From NCBI RefSeq assembly GCF_001908095.1, contig NZ_MKGR01000003.1:126081-190080 (forward strand): a DNA stretch of 64,000 nt, in the 5' to 3' direction. Below the pieces are notes generated by a model, which was not told the origin of the DNA, made no database searches, and saw only the letters and a program-made list of their open reading frames with translations. Origin of the DNA: Xenorhabdus thuongxuanensis (lineage in GTDB: Bacteria > Pseudomonadota > Gammaproteobacteria > Enterobacterales > Enterobacteriaceae). Within the stretch, counting starts at the first letter, position 1. Every line of letters starts with the position of its first letter. The translations under genes were made by a program, and so were the position numbers. This document shows positions 53,153 through 63,478 of the stretch, piece by piece.

Positions 53153-54040
53153 TCACATAATAAAAAATGTATATTGATTGACTGCTTCAGCAACAAACAT
53201 GATAGCTGCCCCGACAATAATATAATAATTGTTATTAATCAATGGATTACATTTTTCCTTCCATAGGGAAAAAGTCCAGATTGCCATTGCAATAATATAC
53301 AAACACCATGAAAACATTCTTAATACAAAGGCACTTTTGATATTAAATTCAGCTCGATGTGGAAAAATAACATTATCATTAACTATTGTAATTTCCGATA
53401 ACCACTCCATATAAGCAGGTTGCTCAATCAGTCGCATGGTGACACTTATGAAAACAACCAGCAAAGCCGCCATCACTAATTTGATAGGTAATCTTCCTCG
53501 AAGATATTTTCCTAACGGATAGAAAATAAATGACAGTGCCAATGCAGGCCCTAATGTAAATACTGCACTATAAAATAAAAAATAGGTGTTAATGTTTGCC
53601 CAAGTGATCATGGCGCTATTAACGTAAATCATTGCCATATAGTAGAGGTCAATTAAACCAATAACTCCAATTACCAGCATAATATAAATATATGTGCGCT
53701 TTGTAATCACAAATAAAAATGTATATAAGACCAGCAAAACAAAGTAAGTGACAGCAAAAATTTTTTCTATGTTTACCCATTCCTGTATTACGTTCTGCAA
53801 TATGCGATAAACACTAAATGGGTATTCTATAATGTTCAAAGAAGAAACCAATCCTATTCCTGCCAATACGCTACTAACTAATAATGTTCTTAGTAATATT
53901 TTTTGCACGAAAATGGTCACTGAATGTTGCCATGTGTTTAACTCATGCTTAATCCAGTAAGTATAAATCCCGCTCATCAATACAAGCCCAACCGAGCTCT
54001 GTACTATCATTGTAAATGCAATTAATGACCATTCACTCAT
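53153..54040 (-). CDS. Orphan DmsC-like membrane anchor subunit
   Basis: This 295-residue integral membrane protein has eight predicted helices. The N-terminus EWSLIAFTMIVQSSVGLVLMSGIY resembles the start of DmsC/YnfH, the quinol-binding anchor of DMSO and TMAO-type reductases. The remaining helices are spaced as in the family, and a conserved-looking His-Arg pair lies in the loop after helix six (IFPHRAEFNIKS). DmsC needs the catalytic DmsA and the FeS subunit DmsB, neither of which is visible nearby. The neighbour fnr is a known activator of such genes, so anaerobic expression is plausible. Confidence 0.6.
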   Translation of the reverse strand: MSEWSLIAFTMIVQSSVGLVLMSGIYTYWIKHELNTWQHSVTIFVQKILLRTLLVSSVLAGIGLVSSLNIIEYPFSVYRILQNVIQEWVNIEKIFAVTYFVLLVLYTFLFVITKRTYIYIMLVIGVIGLIDLYYMAMIYVNSAMITWANINTYFLFYSAVFTLGPALALSFIFYPLGKYLRGRLPIKLVMAALLVVFISVTMRLIEQPAYMEWLSEITIVNDNVIFPHRAEFNIKSAFVLRMFSWCLYIIAMAIWTFSLWKEKCNPLINNNYYIIVGAAIMFVAEAVNQYTFFIM

Positions 54041-54305
54041 GTCACAACCCTATTCCATCTATTTGTAACCGAATAACATCATCGACGCGTATTATATCCA
54101 TATATTATTAATTCAATTTCAGTTCGATTGATATATTATATTGAATAGATAAAATTTTACGCAAGCCTGACGTTAATACAAAAAAATTTTATTTTTTCCA
54201 CTAGTGATGATAAATACTGCGATTAATGACAGTATCTTACTCTTATCAGAGCAACTTAAATATGTTAAGTTTACACATATCAATCACTTCTAATGAGCAT
54301 CCCCT

Positions 54306-55061
54306 ATGATCCCGGAAAAACGTATTATTCATCGGATTCAATCTGGTGGTTGTGCAATCCACTGTCAGGATTGTAGCATTAGCCAGCTTTGCATTCCTTT
54401 CACTTTAAATGAACATGAACTTGATCAGCTTGATAACATCATCGAACGTAAGAAACCTATCCAAAAAGGGCAAACATTATTTAAGGCCGGTGATACACTA
54501 AAATCACTCTATGCCATCCGCTCTGGAACCATCAAAAGCTATACTATTACCGAAGAAGGTGATGAACAAATCACAGGTTTCCACCTTGCTGGTGATTTAG
54601 TTGGATTTGATGCCATCATTAATACTGAACATCCAAGTTTTGCTCAGGCTTTGGAAACTTCAATGGTATGTGAAATCCCATTTGAAACACTGGATGATCT
54701 TTCTGGAAAAATGCCTAATCTCCGCCAGCAAATGATGCGTTTGATGAGTGGAGAAATCAAAGGTGACCAAGAAATGATCCTGTTGCTTTCCAAAAAGAAC
54801 GCAGAAGAGAGATTGGCGGCTTTTGTTTACAACCTGTCACGTCGCTTTTCACAGCGAGGTTTTTCACCCCGTGAATTTCGCCTTACCATGACACGTGGTG
54901 ACATTGGTAATTACTTAGGCCTGACTGTTGAGACAATTAGTCGCCTACTTGGCCGCTTCCAGAAAAATGGCATCTTAGCTGTCAAAGGTAAGTATATTGC
55001 GATCGAAGATATGAATAAATTATCAGAATTGGTTGGCAAGTCTCCAGCTAATGTGTCCTGA
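54306..55061 (+). CDS. fnr: Anaerobic regulator FNR
   Basis: FNR senses oxygen with a [4Fe-4S] cluster, dimerises when anoxic and regulates the aerobic/anaerobic switch. The 251-residue protein has the four N-terminal cysteines C16, C20, C23 and C29 (C20, C23 and C29 are cluster ligands in E. coli), and the fourth ligand in SMVCEIPF. The CRP-fold sensor follows. The helix-turn-helix is [25 protein letters not shown], with the E-T-I-S-R-L of the specificity helix conserved. Start at 54306 is the E. coli-equivalent M-I-P-E-K-R. It lies next to uspE as in E. coli. Confidence 0.96.
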   Translation: MIPEKRIIHRIQSGGCAIHCQDCSISQLCIPFTLNEHELDQLDNIIERKKPIQKGQTLFKAGDTLKSLYAIRSGTIKSYTITEEGDEQITGFHLAGDLVGFDAIINTEHPSFAQALETSMVCEIPFETLDDLSGKMPNLRQQMMRLMSGEIKGDQEMILLLSKKNAEERLAAFVYNLSRRFSQRGFSPREFRLTMTRGDIGNYLGLTVETISRLLGRFQKNGILAVKGKYIAIEDMNKLSELVGKSPANVS

Positions 55062-55188
55062 CATTAGTTAAATTTTAGGCCAGATCACTATATTTTGCTG
55101 ATTTGGCTTATTCTTACCCTGTTATAGTTGTCTATATTGGTTTATCTTCTGCATGAAAGAGCTATTCAGACTCTACGAGGAACTCAAT

Positions 55189-56133
55189 ATGGCAAATTAC
55201 CAAAACCTTTTGGTTGCAATTGACCCTAATCAGGATGATCAGCCCGCATTAAGGCGTGCAGTTTATATCGTGCAACGCAACGGTGGGCAGATTAAAGCGT
55301 TTTTACCTATTTATGATCTTTCATATGAAATGACCACCTTACTTTCTCCAGAAGAAAGAAATGCTATGCGAAAAGGTGTCATAGGCCAACGAGTCGCTTG
55401 GATAAAACAACAAGCCCATTACTACCTTGAATCAGGCATTAATATTGAGATCAAAGTGGTTTGGCATAATCGTCCTTATGAAGCCATCATTCAAGAAGTT
55501 GTTACTGGAAATCACGATTTATTATTGAAAATGGCTCATCAACATTCCCGATTGGAATCAATGATTTTTACTCCACTTGACTGGCATCTGCTACGTAAGT
55601 GCCCTTGCCCAGTTTGGATGGTAAAAAATCAAGTATGGCCAGAAAATGGTTCTGCCGTTGTGGCTGTCAATTTATCTAATGAAGAACCTTACCATAATGA
55701 ATTGAATTTGAAATTGGTGCGTGAGACACAAGAACTTGCTAATCGAATTGTAAAAGACCCTCTGATCCATCTCATTAGTGCTTATCCAGTAGCACCTTTA
55801 AATATTGCAACTGAATTGCCTGACTTTGACCCTAATGTGTATAACCAGGCATTGCGTGGCCAGCATTTGATTGCAATGAAAGAATTGAGACAGAAATTCT
55901 ATATTGATGAGCAGCAAACTCACGTCCATGAAGGTATACCGGAAAAAGTCATCCCTGAAATATGTGATGAACTAAATGCTGGTGTGGTTGTTTTAGGCAT
56001 CCTTGGCCGAACTGGGTTATCAGCTGCGTTTCTTGGCAATACTGCAGAACATGTTGTCGATCGACTCAGATGTGATTTGTTGGCTATAAAGCCTGATGGA
56101 TTTGTTTGCCCAATCAAGATAGATGTAGAATAA
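55189..56133 (+). CDS. uspE: Universal stress protein UspE
   Basis: UspE is a tandem universal stress protein with two Usp domains (about residues 3-150 and 155-305), linked to stress survival and cell aggregation. The N-terminus [23 protein letters not shown] and the C-terminal [39 protein letters not shown] carry the ATP-binding G-x(2)-G-x(9)-GNT loop. GAGGAACTCAAT precedes the ATG at 55189, so the longer frame from 55153 is not used. The 314-residue product matches the E. coli length. It follows fnr by 127 bp. Confidence 0.93.
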   Translation: MANYQNLLVAIDPNQDDQPALRRAVYIVQRNGGQIKAFLPIYDLSYEMTTLLSPEERNAMRKGVIGQRVAWIKQQAHYYLESGINIEIKVVWHNRPYEAIIQEVVTGNHDLLLKMAHQHSRLESMIFTPLDWHLLRKCPCPVWMVKNQVWPENGSAVVAVNLSNEEPYHNELNLKLVRETQELANRIVKDPLIHLISAYPVAPLNIATELPDFDPNVYNQALRGQHLIAMKELRQKFYIDEQQTHVHEGIPEKVIPEICDELNAGVVVLGILGRTGLSAAFLGNTAEHVVDRLRCDLLAIKPDGFVCPIKIDVE

Positions 56134-56150
56134 CATACTTACTCGTTGAT

Positions 56151-56180
56151 AGATTGCCCGAACTTTATTTCGGGCAGTCT
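56151..56180 (+). terminator. Hairpin after uspE
   Basis: A 12-bp stem, AGATTGCCCGAA / TTCGGGCAGTCT (one G-T pair), with a 6-nt loop lies 18 bp past the uspE stop. No clear T-tract follows. Confidence 0.6.
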
Positions 56181-56288
56181 CTCGTTCAACCGTTGAAATC
56201 GCCTGCCGAGATTGAAGCTGCAACCGCTTTATCCATAATCCACAATATAATAATATATATAAATTATAATGACGTTAATTATTTGAAT

Positions 56289-57170
56289 TTATTTTAATCT
56301 CTTAATTTCCTTTGTCTTTTTTTCACGAAAAACCAGAGCTAGACCGATTATTATTGCGAACATCCCAATGATACTTAAAATAGATAATGCATTACCTAGA
56401 AATAAGTAATCCATTATTGCTGTTACCCCTGGGACAAGGTAAAACAAACTAGTGACATTAACTAAATTACCTGCTCTGATAAGTCTATAAAGTAATAATT
56501 GAGCTGCTACAGAGATCACTAAGCCAAGCCATAATGCAGGCAAGATAAAACCTATAGCTGGTTCAATATGGAAGGGTTTGAAAGGTATAAATAACAGGCA
56601 AAGCAATAAACTTACACCATATTGTAATGGTAACACTTCGGAGGGAGCTTGCTGGATTTGTTTCTGAAAGATGGCTCCGATGCTTATACAGGCCAGTGCA
56701 GCTAAAGCGAAAAAAGTTCCTGAAAAGGAAAATTTCGTCAAAACCAACCCTTGGAATACAACGAGCACTAATCCAATGAAGGATAGAAACAATCCTATTA
56801 AACGGCGAGCAGTGAAATTTCTTTCTATCACCCACAGTGTAATAATTGGCTGAATTCCCATTACTGTAGCCAAGATACCAGGGGTTATTCCATTTTCTAA
56901 TGCCATAAAATAAAAAATCGAATATCCTCCGATGATCAATAATCCCACCGCAGCAACTTTATTCCTACTTCCAGAAGCTGGAAGGAAACGTTTTTTGAAA
57001 ATGCAGAGTGTTAACAAAAATAGAAATGCAATCGTAAACCGCACTGTCAAAATGGCAAAAGAAGAACTGTGATCTAGTCCCCATCGAGAAAAAATTGCAC
57101 CACTACTCCATAATAAAACGAAAAGGGAAGTTGAACCGTAAGCACTCCAAAGTGTTGTTTTTGAGGTCAT
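56289..57170 (-). CDS. EamA/DMT-superfamily transporter
   Basis: A 293-residue protein with ten predicted helices. SSGAIFSRWGLDHSSSFAILTVRFTIAFLFLL in repeat one and LYRLIRAGNLVNVTSLFYLVPGVTAIMDYLFLGN in repeat two are the paired EamA signatures. It ends in a basic tail (FREKKTKEIKRL). It stands alone, converging on uspE, 114 bp before the integrase gene end. Substrate unknown. Confidence 0.85.
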   Translation of the reverse strand: MTSKTTLWSAYGSTSLFVLLWSSGAIFSRWGLDHSSSFAILTVRFTIAFLFLLTLCIFKKRFLPASGSRNKVAAVGLLIIGGYSIFYFMALENGITPGILATVMGIQPIITLWVIERNFTARRLIGLFLSFIGLVLVVFQGLVLTKFSFSGTFFALAALACISIGAIFQKQIQQAPSEVLPLQYGVSLLLCLLFIPFKPFHIEPAIGFILPALWLGLVISVAAQLLLYRLIRAGNLVNVTSLFYLVPGVTAIMDYLFLGNALSILSIIGMFAIIIGLALVFREKKTKEIKRLK

Positions 57171-57284
57171 ATAAATACACCTGTCATAGTATTAATGAAA
57201 GGTTAATAATTAACACTGAATGAAGCAATTTGTCGAACAATATTTGAACGCAAAAATAGGGCAGGATAACGGCCATCTTTCCTG

Positions 57285-58289
57285 TCAAAAATTCAGATTT
57301 CTGGCTGCGTTTCTTAGACGTTCATCTCCACGTCGATCATATTTTTGGGTTGTAGTGATGCTTGAATGCCCCATTGCATCTTTGATAGTTACAATATCTT
57401 CGCCATTGTCCAGCATAACTGATGCAAAAGTCCTGCGCAGATCATGTGGAGCAAATTTTTCTAATCCGCTTTCTATTCTACGGGTTTCAAGGATGTGATA
57501 GATGGCTTGATCTGATAAACGGCTATCGGTTACATCATCATGACGGCGAATCCGGGTAAAAAGTGGACCAGGATGATCCCCACGCACTTCATCTATCCAA
57601 CTGTTTAAACGTTCCCATGTTCCTTCCGGCATATAGGATAACCGTTCTTTGTTTCCTTTCCCCATCACTCTTAATGCTTGTTCGCGACGAATAATGTGCT
57701 TTATATCGAGTGAAACAATTTCTGAACGACGAAGTCCACACCCCACAAGCACCCCAATGATAGCTGCATCACGTAATCCTTTTGTGCTGATATCATTTTC
57801 GCAGGTAAAAAATAAAGTTTTTATTTCATAACGCTCAAGTGCCCTGCCTTTTGGCAACCGATTACCCCTGACAGATCGTACTTGTTTTATATGTTGAAAA
57901 TTGTCAGTGTCGAGTTGTTTCATTGTCCATGCTTCCAATGCAACTCCTTTCAAGGCAGAAAGATAAGTATTAATTGTTGCAGGAGCTCTACCCGAATCTG
58001 AAAGCATTTCCATAATTGCTTGAACATGGTGACGACGAAGTGCATGCCAAGTACAGTCTTGTACATTTTGGTATCCCAACATTTTTGCCACGATATCCAG
58101 AAAGGATTTCATGGTTTGGCGACTGCGTCTTGAACCAAGGCTGACAAGATATGCAATTGCGGGATTGTCATATATCTGTCTTCCTGATACTGAGATCGGC
58201 ATATCCTGTTCTTGTTGAGAATTGATCGGCACAATCAGTGATTTTTCATCACTGCTATTTCCATGGTTGAACGGAACAGACATTTCCAT
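57285..58289 (-). CDS. Lone tyrosine recombinase/integrase
   Basis: This 334-residue recombinase has an N-terminal SAM-like core-binding domain (about residues 50-135) and a C-terminal catalytic domain (about 155-330). The catalytic residues are R in GCGLRRSEIVSLD, K in VMGKGNKER, H-x-x-R in APHDLRRTFASV, H in MGHSSITTTQ and Tyr317 in QKYDRRG, so it is probably active. It differs from XerC and XerD. No adjacent attachment site, excisionase or phage genes are visible; it could be the relic of an integrative element. It follows the export operon on the same strand. Confidence 0.82.
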   Translation of the reverse strand: MEMSVPFNHGNSSDEKSLIVPINSQQEQDMPISVSGRQIYDNPAIAYLVSLGSRRSRQTMKSFLDIVAKMLGYQNVQDCTWHALRRHHVQAIMEMLSDSGRAPATINTYLSALKGVALEAWTMKQLDTDNFQHIKQVRSVRGNRLPKGRALERYEIKTLFFTCENDISTKGLRDAAIIGVLVGCGLRRSEIVSLDIKHIIRREQALRVMGKGNKERLSYMPEGTWERLNSWIDEVRGDHPGPLFTRIRRHDDVTDSRLSDQAIYHILETRRIESGLEKFAPHDLRRTFASVMLDNGEDIVTIKDAMGHSSITTTQKYDRRGDERLRNAARNLNF

Positions 58290-58530
58290 TTTCCTATTCT
58301 TGACTTGATAGATGGTTTTTTTTGTGCAAATTAGCTGCGCTTTAATAGTTGAGCTCTGTAAAAATTACGGCTAATCAATCACCCATATCATCTTATTAAA
58401 TAAATCTTACTTTTTCAAATGTATCTTTTAATAAGTAGAAAGGTTTTGACAAAAAATACTCTATCTATTACTAGAATTTTATTCTGGTATGTGTTTGTAT
58501 TTTCTCTATATTTATGAATTGGCATCTTTA

Positions 58531-59766
58531 CTATCGCGGCAGTGCAATAAATCCCTCTTCTAGCCCATGGATCTCTATACCTTCCGGCATTGCTTCCCCG
58601 ACAATTATCTGGCGGGGTATAGCCTGACGTTTTAAATCTGGGCGCCAATTTATTGTTAATTGTCCATTGATAGAGCGAGTTAACGCTGCTTCTGGTACAA
58701 CAATTCCTTGTTCATTGCGATAAATAACAATATTGACTTTGGCACTCATTCCGGGTCTGATGGGATGATTTTGATTCATAGATGAAATCACTTTAATCAC
58801 AACATCATAATAAATTGCAGCTCCTGGTTTATCTGTACTCACGCTTTGCATCGCAATGGTTTCAATTTCTCCATCCAAAGAGTGCTCAGAAAACCCTTCG
58901 CCACTGATTTTTACTGCCTGCCCTTCTTTGAGTTTGGCAAGATCGGTTTCTTCTACTTGTGCCAGTACCTGATATTGGGTTGTGTCCATAATTTCCAGTA
59001 AGGGCATCCCTTCACTCACTCTAACCCCTGTCTGCATCGTTAAGAGTTTCTTACTTTCTCCCTGTGTAGCCCTAAGCATGACACCCGAAAATGGCGCTTT
59101 GATTTCTTTATGTAAGTATTGTTCTTGTAGCGCCTGATAACGGCTTGTTGCATTTTGAAGCTCCATCTCTGCAACGCGTACGTTATTAATGCTTCCCTTT
59201 TGTCGAATGGATGCAAGATCATCCTGTATTGAAGCGAATTCCGTTAGTTGTCTACGAAGTTGCTGCTGGAGGTTTTCCACTTCCATTTTTGGCACGATAC
59301 CCCGTGAAAACAGAGCTTGTGTTTTGGCGAGATTATTTTTTAGTTCTATAACCATGTGGTTTGCATTTTCGACATTTCTTCTGGCTCGGATGACCTCCTG
59401 GCTGTTCTCCCAGTCATGTAATTGGTCAACGACTGATGAGGCTTTGATCATTTCAACTTGCGCTTGCCGAAGATCAATATCAATCTTTCGGGTATCAAGC
59501 GTCACTAATGTCTGACCAGATTTTACCCACTGTCCTTCTTTAACCAAAACTTGTTTGATAATTGCATCAAATGGAGCGGGTATAGTCTCAAGACGTGCAG
59601 ATTGTAGATGGCCGACCAATCCAAGTCGTTTTTCTATAACAGCTTGTTTTACCTCAATCCATTGTACTGACTCCTGAGTTGGTGGTTGTTTTAAGGATAA
59701 AAAGGTAAAAAAACAAGCCGCCACAACAAGTATGCCAGCGATGGCCCATCGATAACGTTTAATCAT
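58531..59766 (-). CDS. HlyD/MacA-type periplasmic adaptor
   Basis: A 411-residue membrane-fusion protein. One N-terminal anchor helix (residues about 8-26) is followed by a biotinyl-lipoyl half (IPAPFDAIIKQVLVKEGQWVKSGQTLVTLDTRK), a long coiled-coil hairpin (about 110-220), the second lipoyl half (EIKAPFSGVMLRATQGE) and beta-barrel and membrane-proximal domains. It would bridge the ABC permease and the outer-membrane TolC-like protein. It overlaps the tolC-like frame by 8 bp and is the last of four genes transcribed from 63132. Confidence 0.83.
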   Translation of the reverse strand: MIKRYRWAIAGILVVAACFFTFLSLKQPPTQESVQWIEVKQAVIEKRLGLVGHLQSARLETIPAPFDAIIKQVLVKEGQWVKSGQTLVTLDTRKIDIDLRQAQVEMIKASSVVDQLHDWENSQEVIRARRNVENANHMVIELKNNLAKTQALFSRGIVPKMEVENLQQQLRRQLTEFASIQDDLASIRQKGSINNVRVAEMELQNATSRYQALQEQYLHKEIKAPFSGVMLRATQGESKKLLTMQTGVRVSEGMPLLEIMDTTQYQVLAQVEETDLAKLKEGQAVKISGEGFSEHSLDGEIETIAMQSVSTDKPGAAIYYDVVIKVISSMNQNHPIRPGMSAKVNIVIYRNEQGIVVPEAALTRSINGQLTINWRPDLKRQAIPRQIIVGEAMPEGIEIHGLEEGFIALPR

Positions 59767-61213
59767 TGAGTGTTATCTCCCAGCTTTCCAGTGTAGTACC
59801 AAGAATTTGATCGAGTTCAGCCTGAGCATTGAGATACTGAATAAGTGTGTTCAGGCGGGCATTTTCAGCATTTCTTAGGTCAGTTTCAAAACTCAAAACC
59901 TGAAAGTTACTGGATAGACCAGCCTGTAATTTTTCCTGTTCAATTTCGAGTTTTTTCTGAGAAAGTGAACTGGCTTTTATCGCTAATTGATATTCTTGCC
60001 AGCGTGACTCTGTATCACGGATAGCATTGATTGTTTTTTGTTCCAGATTTGTTTTTACTTCTTCCAGGTGTAAAGCTTGCTTCTGGACATTTACTTTAGC
60101 TTGAACTTCTGCTTGTTTCTGAGTTAGATCTCCAATTGGAACATCCAGTTGTATACCCACAAAACTTTCCCAGTTTCGGGCTTCAGAAGATGATGAACGA
60201 TGCTGGGATGCACCACCAACCAGCGATAAATCCCACAGCCGGTTATTTCTGGCCTGTAATAATTGAATATCTGCTATTTTTGCAGAAAGTAATTGAATAA
60301 GGTAATCAGGCTGCTGTGCTTGTGCCTTTGCAATTGATTGTTCAATATGCAGACTTACATGCGTTCCTTTTAGCGTATCTGTAGCATAGATGGGAGTTTT
60401 GTGGTTTAGAGCAAGTAACTTAAGCAACGCCAGCTTCGTGGAATGCACATTGTTTTCCGCCTCCTTTGCCGAAAGTTCCTGCATGGCCAGATCAGCCTGC
60501 GTTTGTATGATATCTGTCTGGGCCATCCTGCCTGCATCAATCAACTCTTTGTTAATCTCGACTAATTTCTGCATACGCTTAAGAGAAGCGACTGATAATG
60601 ATTGTTGCTCCTGAGCACGAAGTAATGCATGGTATGCGAAAATAATTTGTGTGATTGAATCAGAAATAGTCGCTTTTAAATTCAACCTATTGGTTTGTTC
60701 CTGGAGTTTAGCCAATAAGATCGGAGCATTATTGACATCGGTTCCTGCTCCCCGTAAAAGAGGCTGTACCACAGTAATGCTTGCGCCATCATTGTGAAAA
60801 TTGTTTACCCCTGATCTCGTGCTTTCACGCGTCCAGGAAAGAGTAAAACGCGTTCCCAAAGGCGTAAGCAGTGTGGCATTCGGAGAAAGGTTAGTTTTCC
60901 TGAAAGTTGCATCCTGATTTTTACCCGCAATGTAACGCCCACTTAGTTGTAGCTTTGGTGTAAATCGATCTTCTGCCACCCGTAAATCAAATTTCTGGGC
61001 GATACGATCCAGATAAACACTACGTATAGCGTAGTTATTTCTTAAACCAAGTGATATTGCATCACTCAACGACAAGCCTATAGCCTCTCCAGAGTCTTGC
61101 CGTCGCAAACTGTAATCAGGTTTTCGTTCCTGTTCAGATGCAGGCAACCCTGTTTGAGGAAAAAGGAAAAACAAGGTCAGAGATCCATAAAGAAAATATT
61201 TTTTAATCATCAC
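59759..61213 (-). CDS. TolC-family outer-membrane channel
   Basis: A 484-residue outer-membrane efflux protein with a signal peptide (residues 1-25, ending near GLPASEQ) and two OEP repeats, each with a long helix hairpin (about 60-250 and 270-470). Characteristic stretches include LSLSDAISLGLRNNYAIRS and QAGLSSNFQVLSFETDLRNAENARLNTLIQYLNAQAELDQILGTT. Having a dedicated TolC-type gene inside the ABC operon points to a self-contained tripartite exporter. It overlaps the permease by 11 bp. Confidence 0.83.
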   Translation of the reverse strand: MMIKKYFLYGSLTLFFLFPQTGLPASEQERKPDYSLRRQDSGEAIGLSLSDAISLGLRNNYAIRSVYLDRIAQKFDLRVAEDRFTPKLQLSGRYIAGKNQDATFRKTNLSPNATLLTPLGTRFTLSWTRESTRSGVNNFHNDGASITVVQPLLRGAGTDVNNAPILLAKLQEQTNRLNLKATISDSITQIIFAYHALLRAQEQQSLSVASLKRMQKLVEINKELIDAGRMAQTDIIQTQADLAMQELSAKEAENNVHSTKLALLKLLALNHKTPIYATDTLKGTHVSLHIEQSIAKAQAQQPDYLIQLLSAKIADIQLLQARNNRLWDLSLVGGASQHRSSSSEARNWESFVGIQLDVPIGDLTQKQAEVQAKVNVQKQALHLEEVKTNLEQKTINAIRDTESRWQEYQLAIKASSLSQKKLEIEQEKLQAGLSSNFQVLSFETDLRNAENARLNTLIQYLNAQAELDQILGTTLESWEITLND

Positions 61214-62411
61214 GTAATGCCTGTACGGGTTCCATTTGAGAGGCTTTATGTGCGGGATAAAAACCGGAGATAAGTCCCGCCATGATTGAACTACCTATTC
61301 CTAAAGGAATAGATAAAGGGGCTAAAGAAAATGACCAACCAGAATAGAGGACAAAAAGAAAAGAGACGATAACACCTGCCAGTGTTCCAAGGATTGCGCC
61401 GGCTAAAGTCAATGCAGCAGCTTCATACAAAAAAAGGCGTCGGATATCCTGAGTTCTTGCGCCTAAAGCCATACGTAACCCGATCTCTTTTCGTCGAGCC
61501 GAAACGTTCATCAGCATCACATTGGAAATTGCGATACCACCGGTGAGCAGCGAAATACCCGCCAATCCGATCAACATAAAAGAAAAGGTTTTGCTTTGTT
61601 CTGTCTGCCCTTTCAGTAGTTGCTGGGCTACCCGAACATCAATATCAACCGCCGGAAACCTGTGCTTGAGCAATGCCAATAAATCCTTCGCATCAGTTTC
61701 TGTGGTTGCGGTTGTTATAGTGCGAGCAATGATGCCATTCAGATCGGTATTAGGTGAGATTTTTCGCATGGCATTGATAGGCGCAATCACCACCGAATCC
61801 AGCGAAAAAGGAAAGATAGGGTTTTGCCCTTTTATAGCGAAAATACCAATGACGGTATATAAATAGTTACCAAACTGAATCTGTTTGCCAAGTATACGGG
61901 ATGGGTCTCCATCACCAAGGGTAACGGCAACTTCATTACCAATGACTACATAGGGAGAGAGCTGATCATAAGCAGTGATAAATCGGCCATAGCGAAGTCG
62001 TAATTGCATGACTTCCTCAAGTTCCGCAGAAGAGCCTATTATGGTAAATGTTTCTGTTTTCCCATTATAGCGTCCAGGCGAAGGGTAATAGATCCAAGGG
62101 GCTGCGGAAGATAGACCCGGAATAGCTGTTGTCAGGTCGGCCATTTTAATTGACTGGTTATCAATACCATGATTATAAGTGTTTAGATTTGCTGTAATGA
62201 CATTGATATCAAGCCCGCTGAACATTTTCAACGCAGCAAGTGTAGCGTTATGTCCGGTATTAACAAATGCCACAACCGAAGCGCAACCAATAGCAATACC
62301 CGATAAAGCAAGCAGAGTACTTCTTCCCGTTGCCATTAAGTTACGCCAGGCTTCTCTCCATATCATTAGTATCGACATGCCATAGTTGTCAGACTGACGA
62401 TGATCATGCAT
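61203..62411 (-). CDS. MacB-type ABC permease (FtsX family)
   Basis: A 402-residue permease with one N-terminal helix (about 18-40), a large periplasmic MacB core domain (about 45-260) and three C-terminal helices of the FtsX type. Seen motifs: SALAL-like LLALSGIAIGCASVVAFVNTG, MLMNVSARRKEIGLRMALGARTQDIRRLFLYEA and PVQALRDD at the end. MacB-type pumps use mechanotransmission to push periplasmic substrates through TolC. In E. coli MacB the ATPase is fused; here it is separate. It overlaps the ATPase gene by 8 bp. Confidence 0.83.
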   Translation of the reverse strand: MHDHRQSDNYGMSILMIWREAWRNLMATGRSTLLALSGIAIGCASVVAFVNTGHNATLAALKMFSGLDINVITANLNTYNHGIDNQSIKMADLTTAIPGLSSAAPWIYYPSPGRYNGKTETFTIIGSSAELEEVMQLRLRYGRFITAYDQLSPYVVIGNEVAVTLGDGDPSRILGKQIQFGNYLYTVIGIFAIKGQNPIFPFSLDSVVIAPINAMRKISPNTDLNGIIARTITTATTETDAKDLLALLKHRFPAVDIDVRVAQQLLKGQTEQSKTFSFMLIGLAGISLLTGGIAISNVMLMNVSARRKEIGLRMALGARTQDIRRLFLYEAAALTLAGAILGTLAGVIVSFLFVLYSGWSFSLAPLSIPLGIGSSIMAGLISGFYPAHKASQMEPVQALRDD

Positions 62412-63132
62412 GTATTGTCATCCCTCTGGTTTCATGCAACTGACCGTCAATAATGCGTAATTCGCGCTGCATATGGTTCGCAACCATAGCATCATGGGTT
62501 ATTACGACCAGCGTCATCGCCTTGTCTGTATGAAGGGAAGAAAGTAGCAATAAAATTTCTTCTGCGGTTTGGCGATCCAGATTACCGGTAGGTTCATCAG
62601 CCAGCAGTAACGAAGGTTCTCCAGCCAACGCTCTGGCAAGAGCCACTCGTTGTCGCTGCCCGCCGGATAGATCTGCCGGATAATGAGCTGCACGATGTGA
62701 TAGGCCAACCAAATGTAGTTTTTCTCTGGCAATTTTATGTGCTTGTGAAGCAGAAATACCGCGGTAAAGAAGTGGCAGAGCAACGTTTTCTGTGGCTGTC
62801 ATTCCGGCTAACAAATGAAAACTTTGAAAAACAAAACCAATTTCTTTATTGCGCATTCTGGCTCTGAGGTCAGTATCTGCTGTTGACATATCAACACCAC
62901 AAAGAAAATACTCACCTGAGGTGGGCTTATCCAGTAAGCCAAGGATATTCAATAAGGTGCTTTTACCTGAACCTGATGTTCCGACAATAGCACAGCTTTG
63001 ACCAGCATAAATTTGTGCCGTTATATTTTTTAGAATCGGGACTTCACCCTGTTGATAAACACGGGTTAACCGTTGCATGCTGATAACCGGTGATATTGGT
63101 ATTGTGGGATAAATCGAATTTATAGTATCCAT
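62404..63132 (-). CDS. ABC transporter ATPase (LolD/MacB type)
   Basis: A 242-residue ATPase. Walker A is GTSGSGKST (about residues 52-60), the Q-loop is in GFVFQSFHLLAG, the signature is LSGGQRQRVALARALA, Walker B LLLADEPTGNLD and the H-loop ITHDAMVA. The MacB/LolD-type DEPTGNLD is complete. It heads the export operon, whose genes all overlap, and diverges from the small secreted protein at 63479 across 346 bp of AT-rich DNA. Confidence 0.9.
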   Translation of the reverse strand: MDTINSIYPTIPISPVISMQRLTRVYQQGEVPILKNITAQIYAGQSCAIVGTSGSGKSTLLNILGLLDKPTSGEYFLCGVDMSTADTDLRARMRNKEIGFVFQSFHLLAGMTATENVALPLLYRGISASQAHKIAREKLHLVGLSHRAAHYPADLSGGQRQRVALARALAGEPSLLLADEPTGNLDRQTAEEILLLLSSLHTDKAMTLVVITHDAMVANHMQRELRIIDGQLHETRGMTIHA

Positions 63133-63478
63133 TATTTTTATAATATCCCCTTGCTTTAATATCTATCTTTATAAAATAGATCCAATTTTCAACTTAATTA
63201 ATAAGCGGATAATTAGATTGCATTAAATCAATATTGTTATTGTGCATGACATTGCAATTACCAATAATTTATTTCCCTTATGAAAATAGTAGTAAAATAA
63301 TTGTTGATTACAAATAATGATAATAGAGATCATATTTCTAATCCAGAATATAAAAATATAATTAGTTTTTAAATTTTGAAATTGCAACTTTGTCAGGTGA
63401 TGATTTAGATTTAGCATGCGTCATCAAATAAAATTTGATAAGTATAGTAATTTCTAAAAATATTACAGGAGAATGTTT
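63133..63478. other. Divergent promoter region, AT-rich
   Basis: These 346 bp separate the export operon from the small secreted protein gene. I see no gene. A/T tracts dominate. An AGGAGA motif stands before 63479. Confidence 0.5.

Noticed and set aside
57285..63132. Prophage or integrative element anchored by the recombinase
   Set aside because: No phage structural genes, excisionase, repeats or tRNA target are seen within the window; a lone integrase is not enough.
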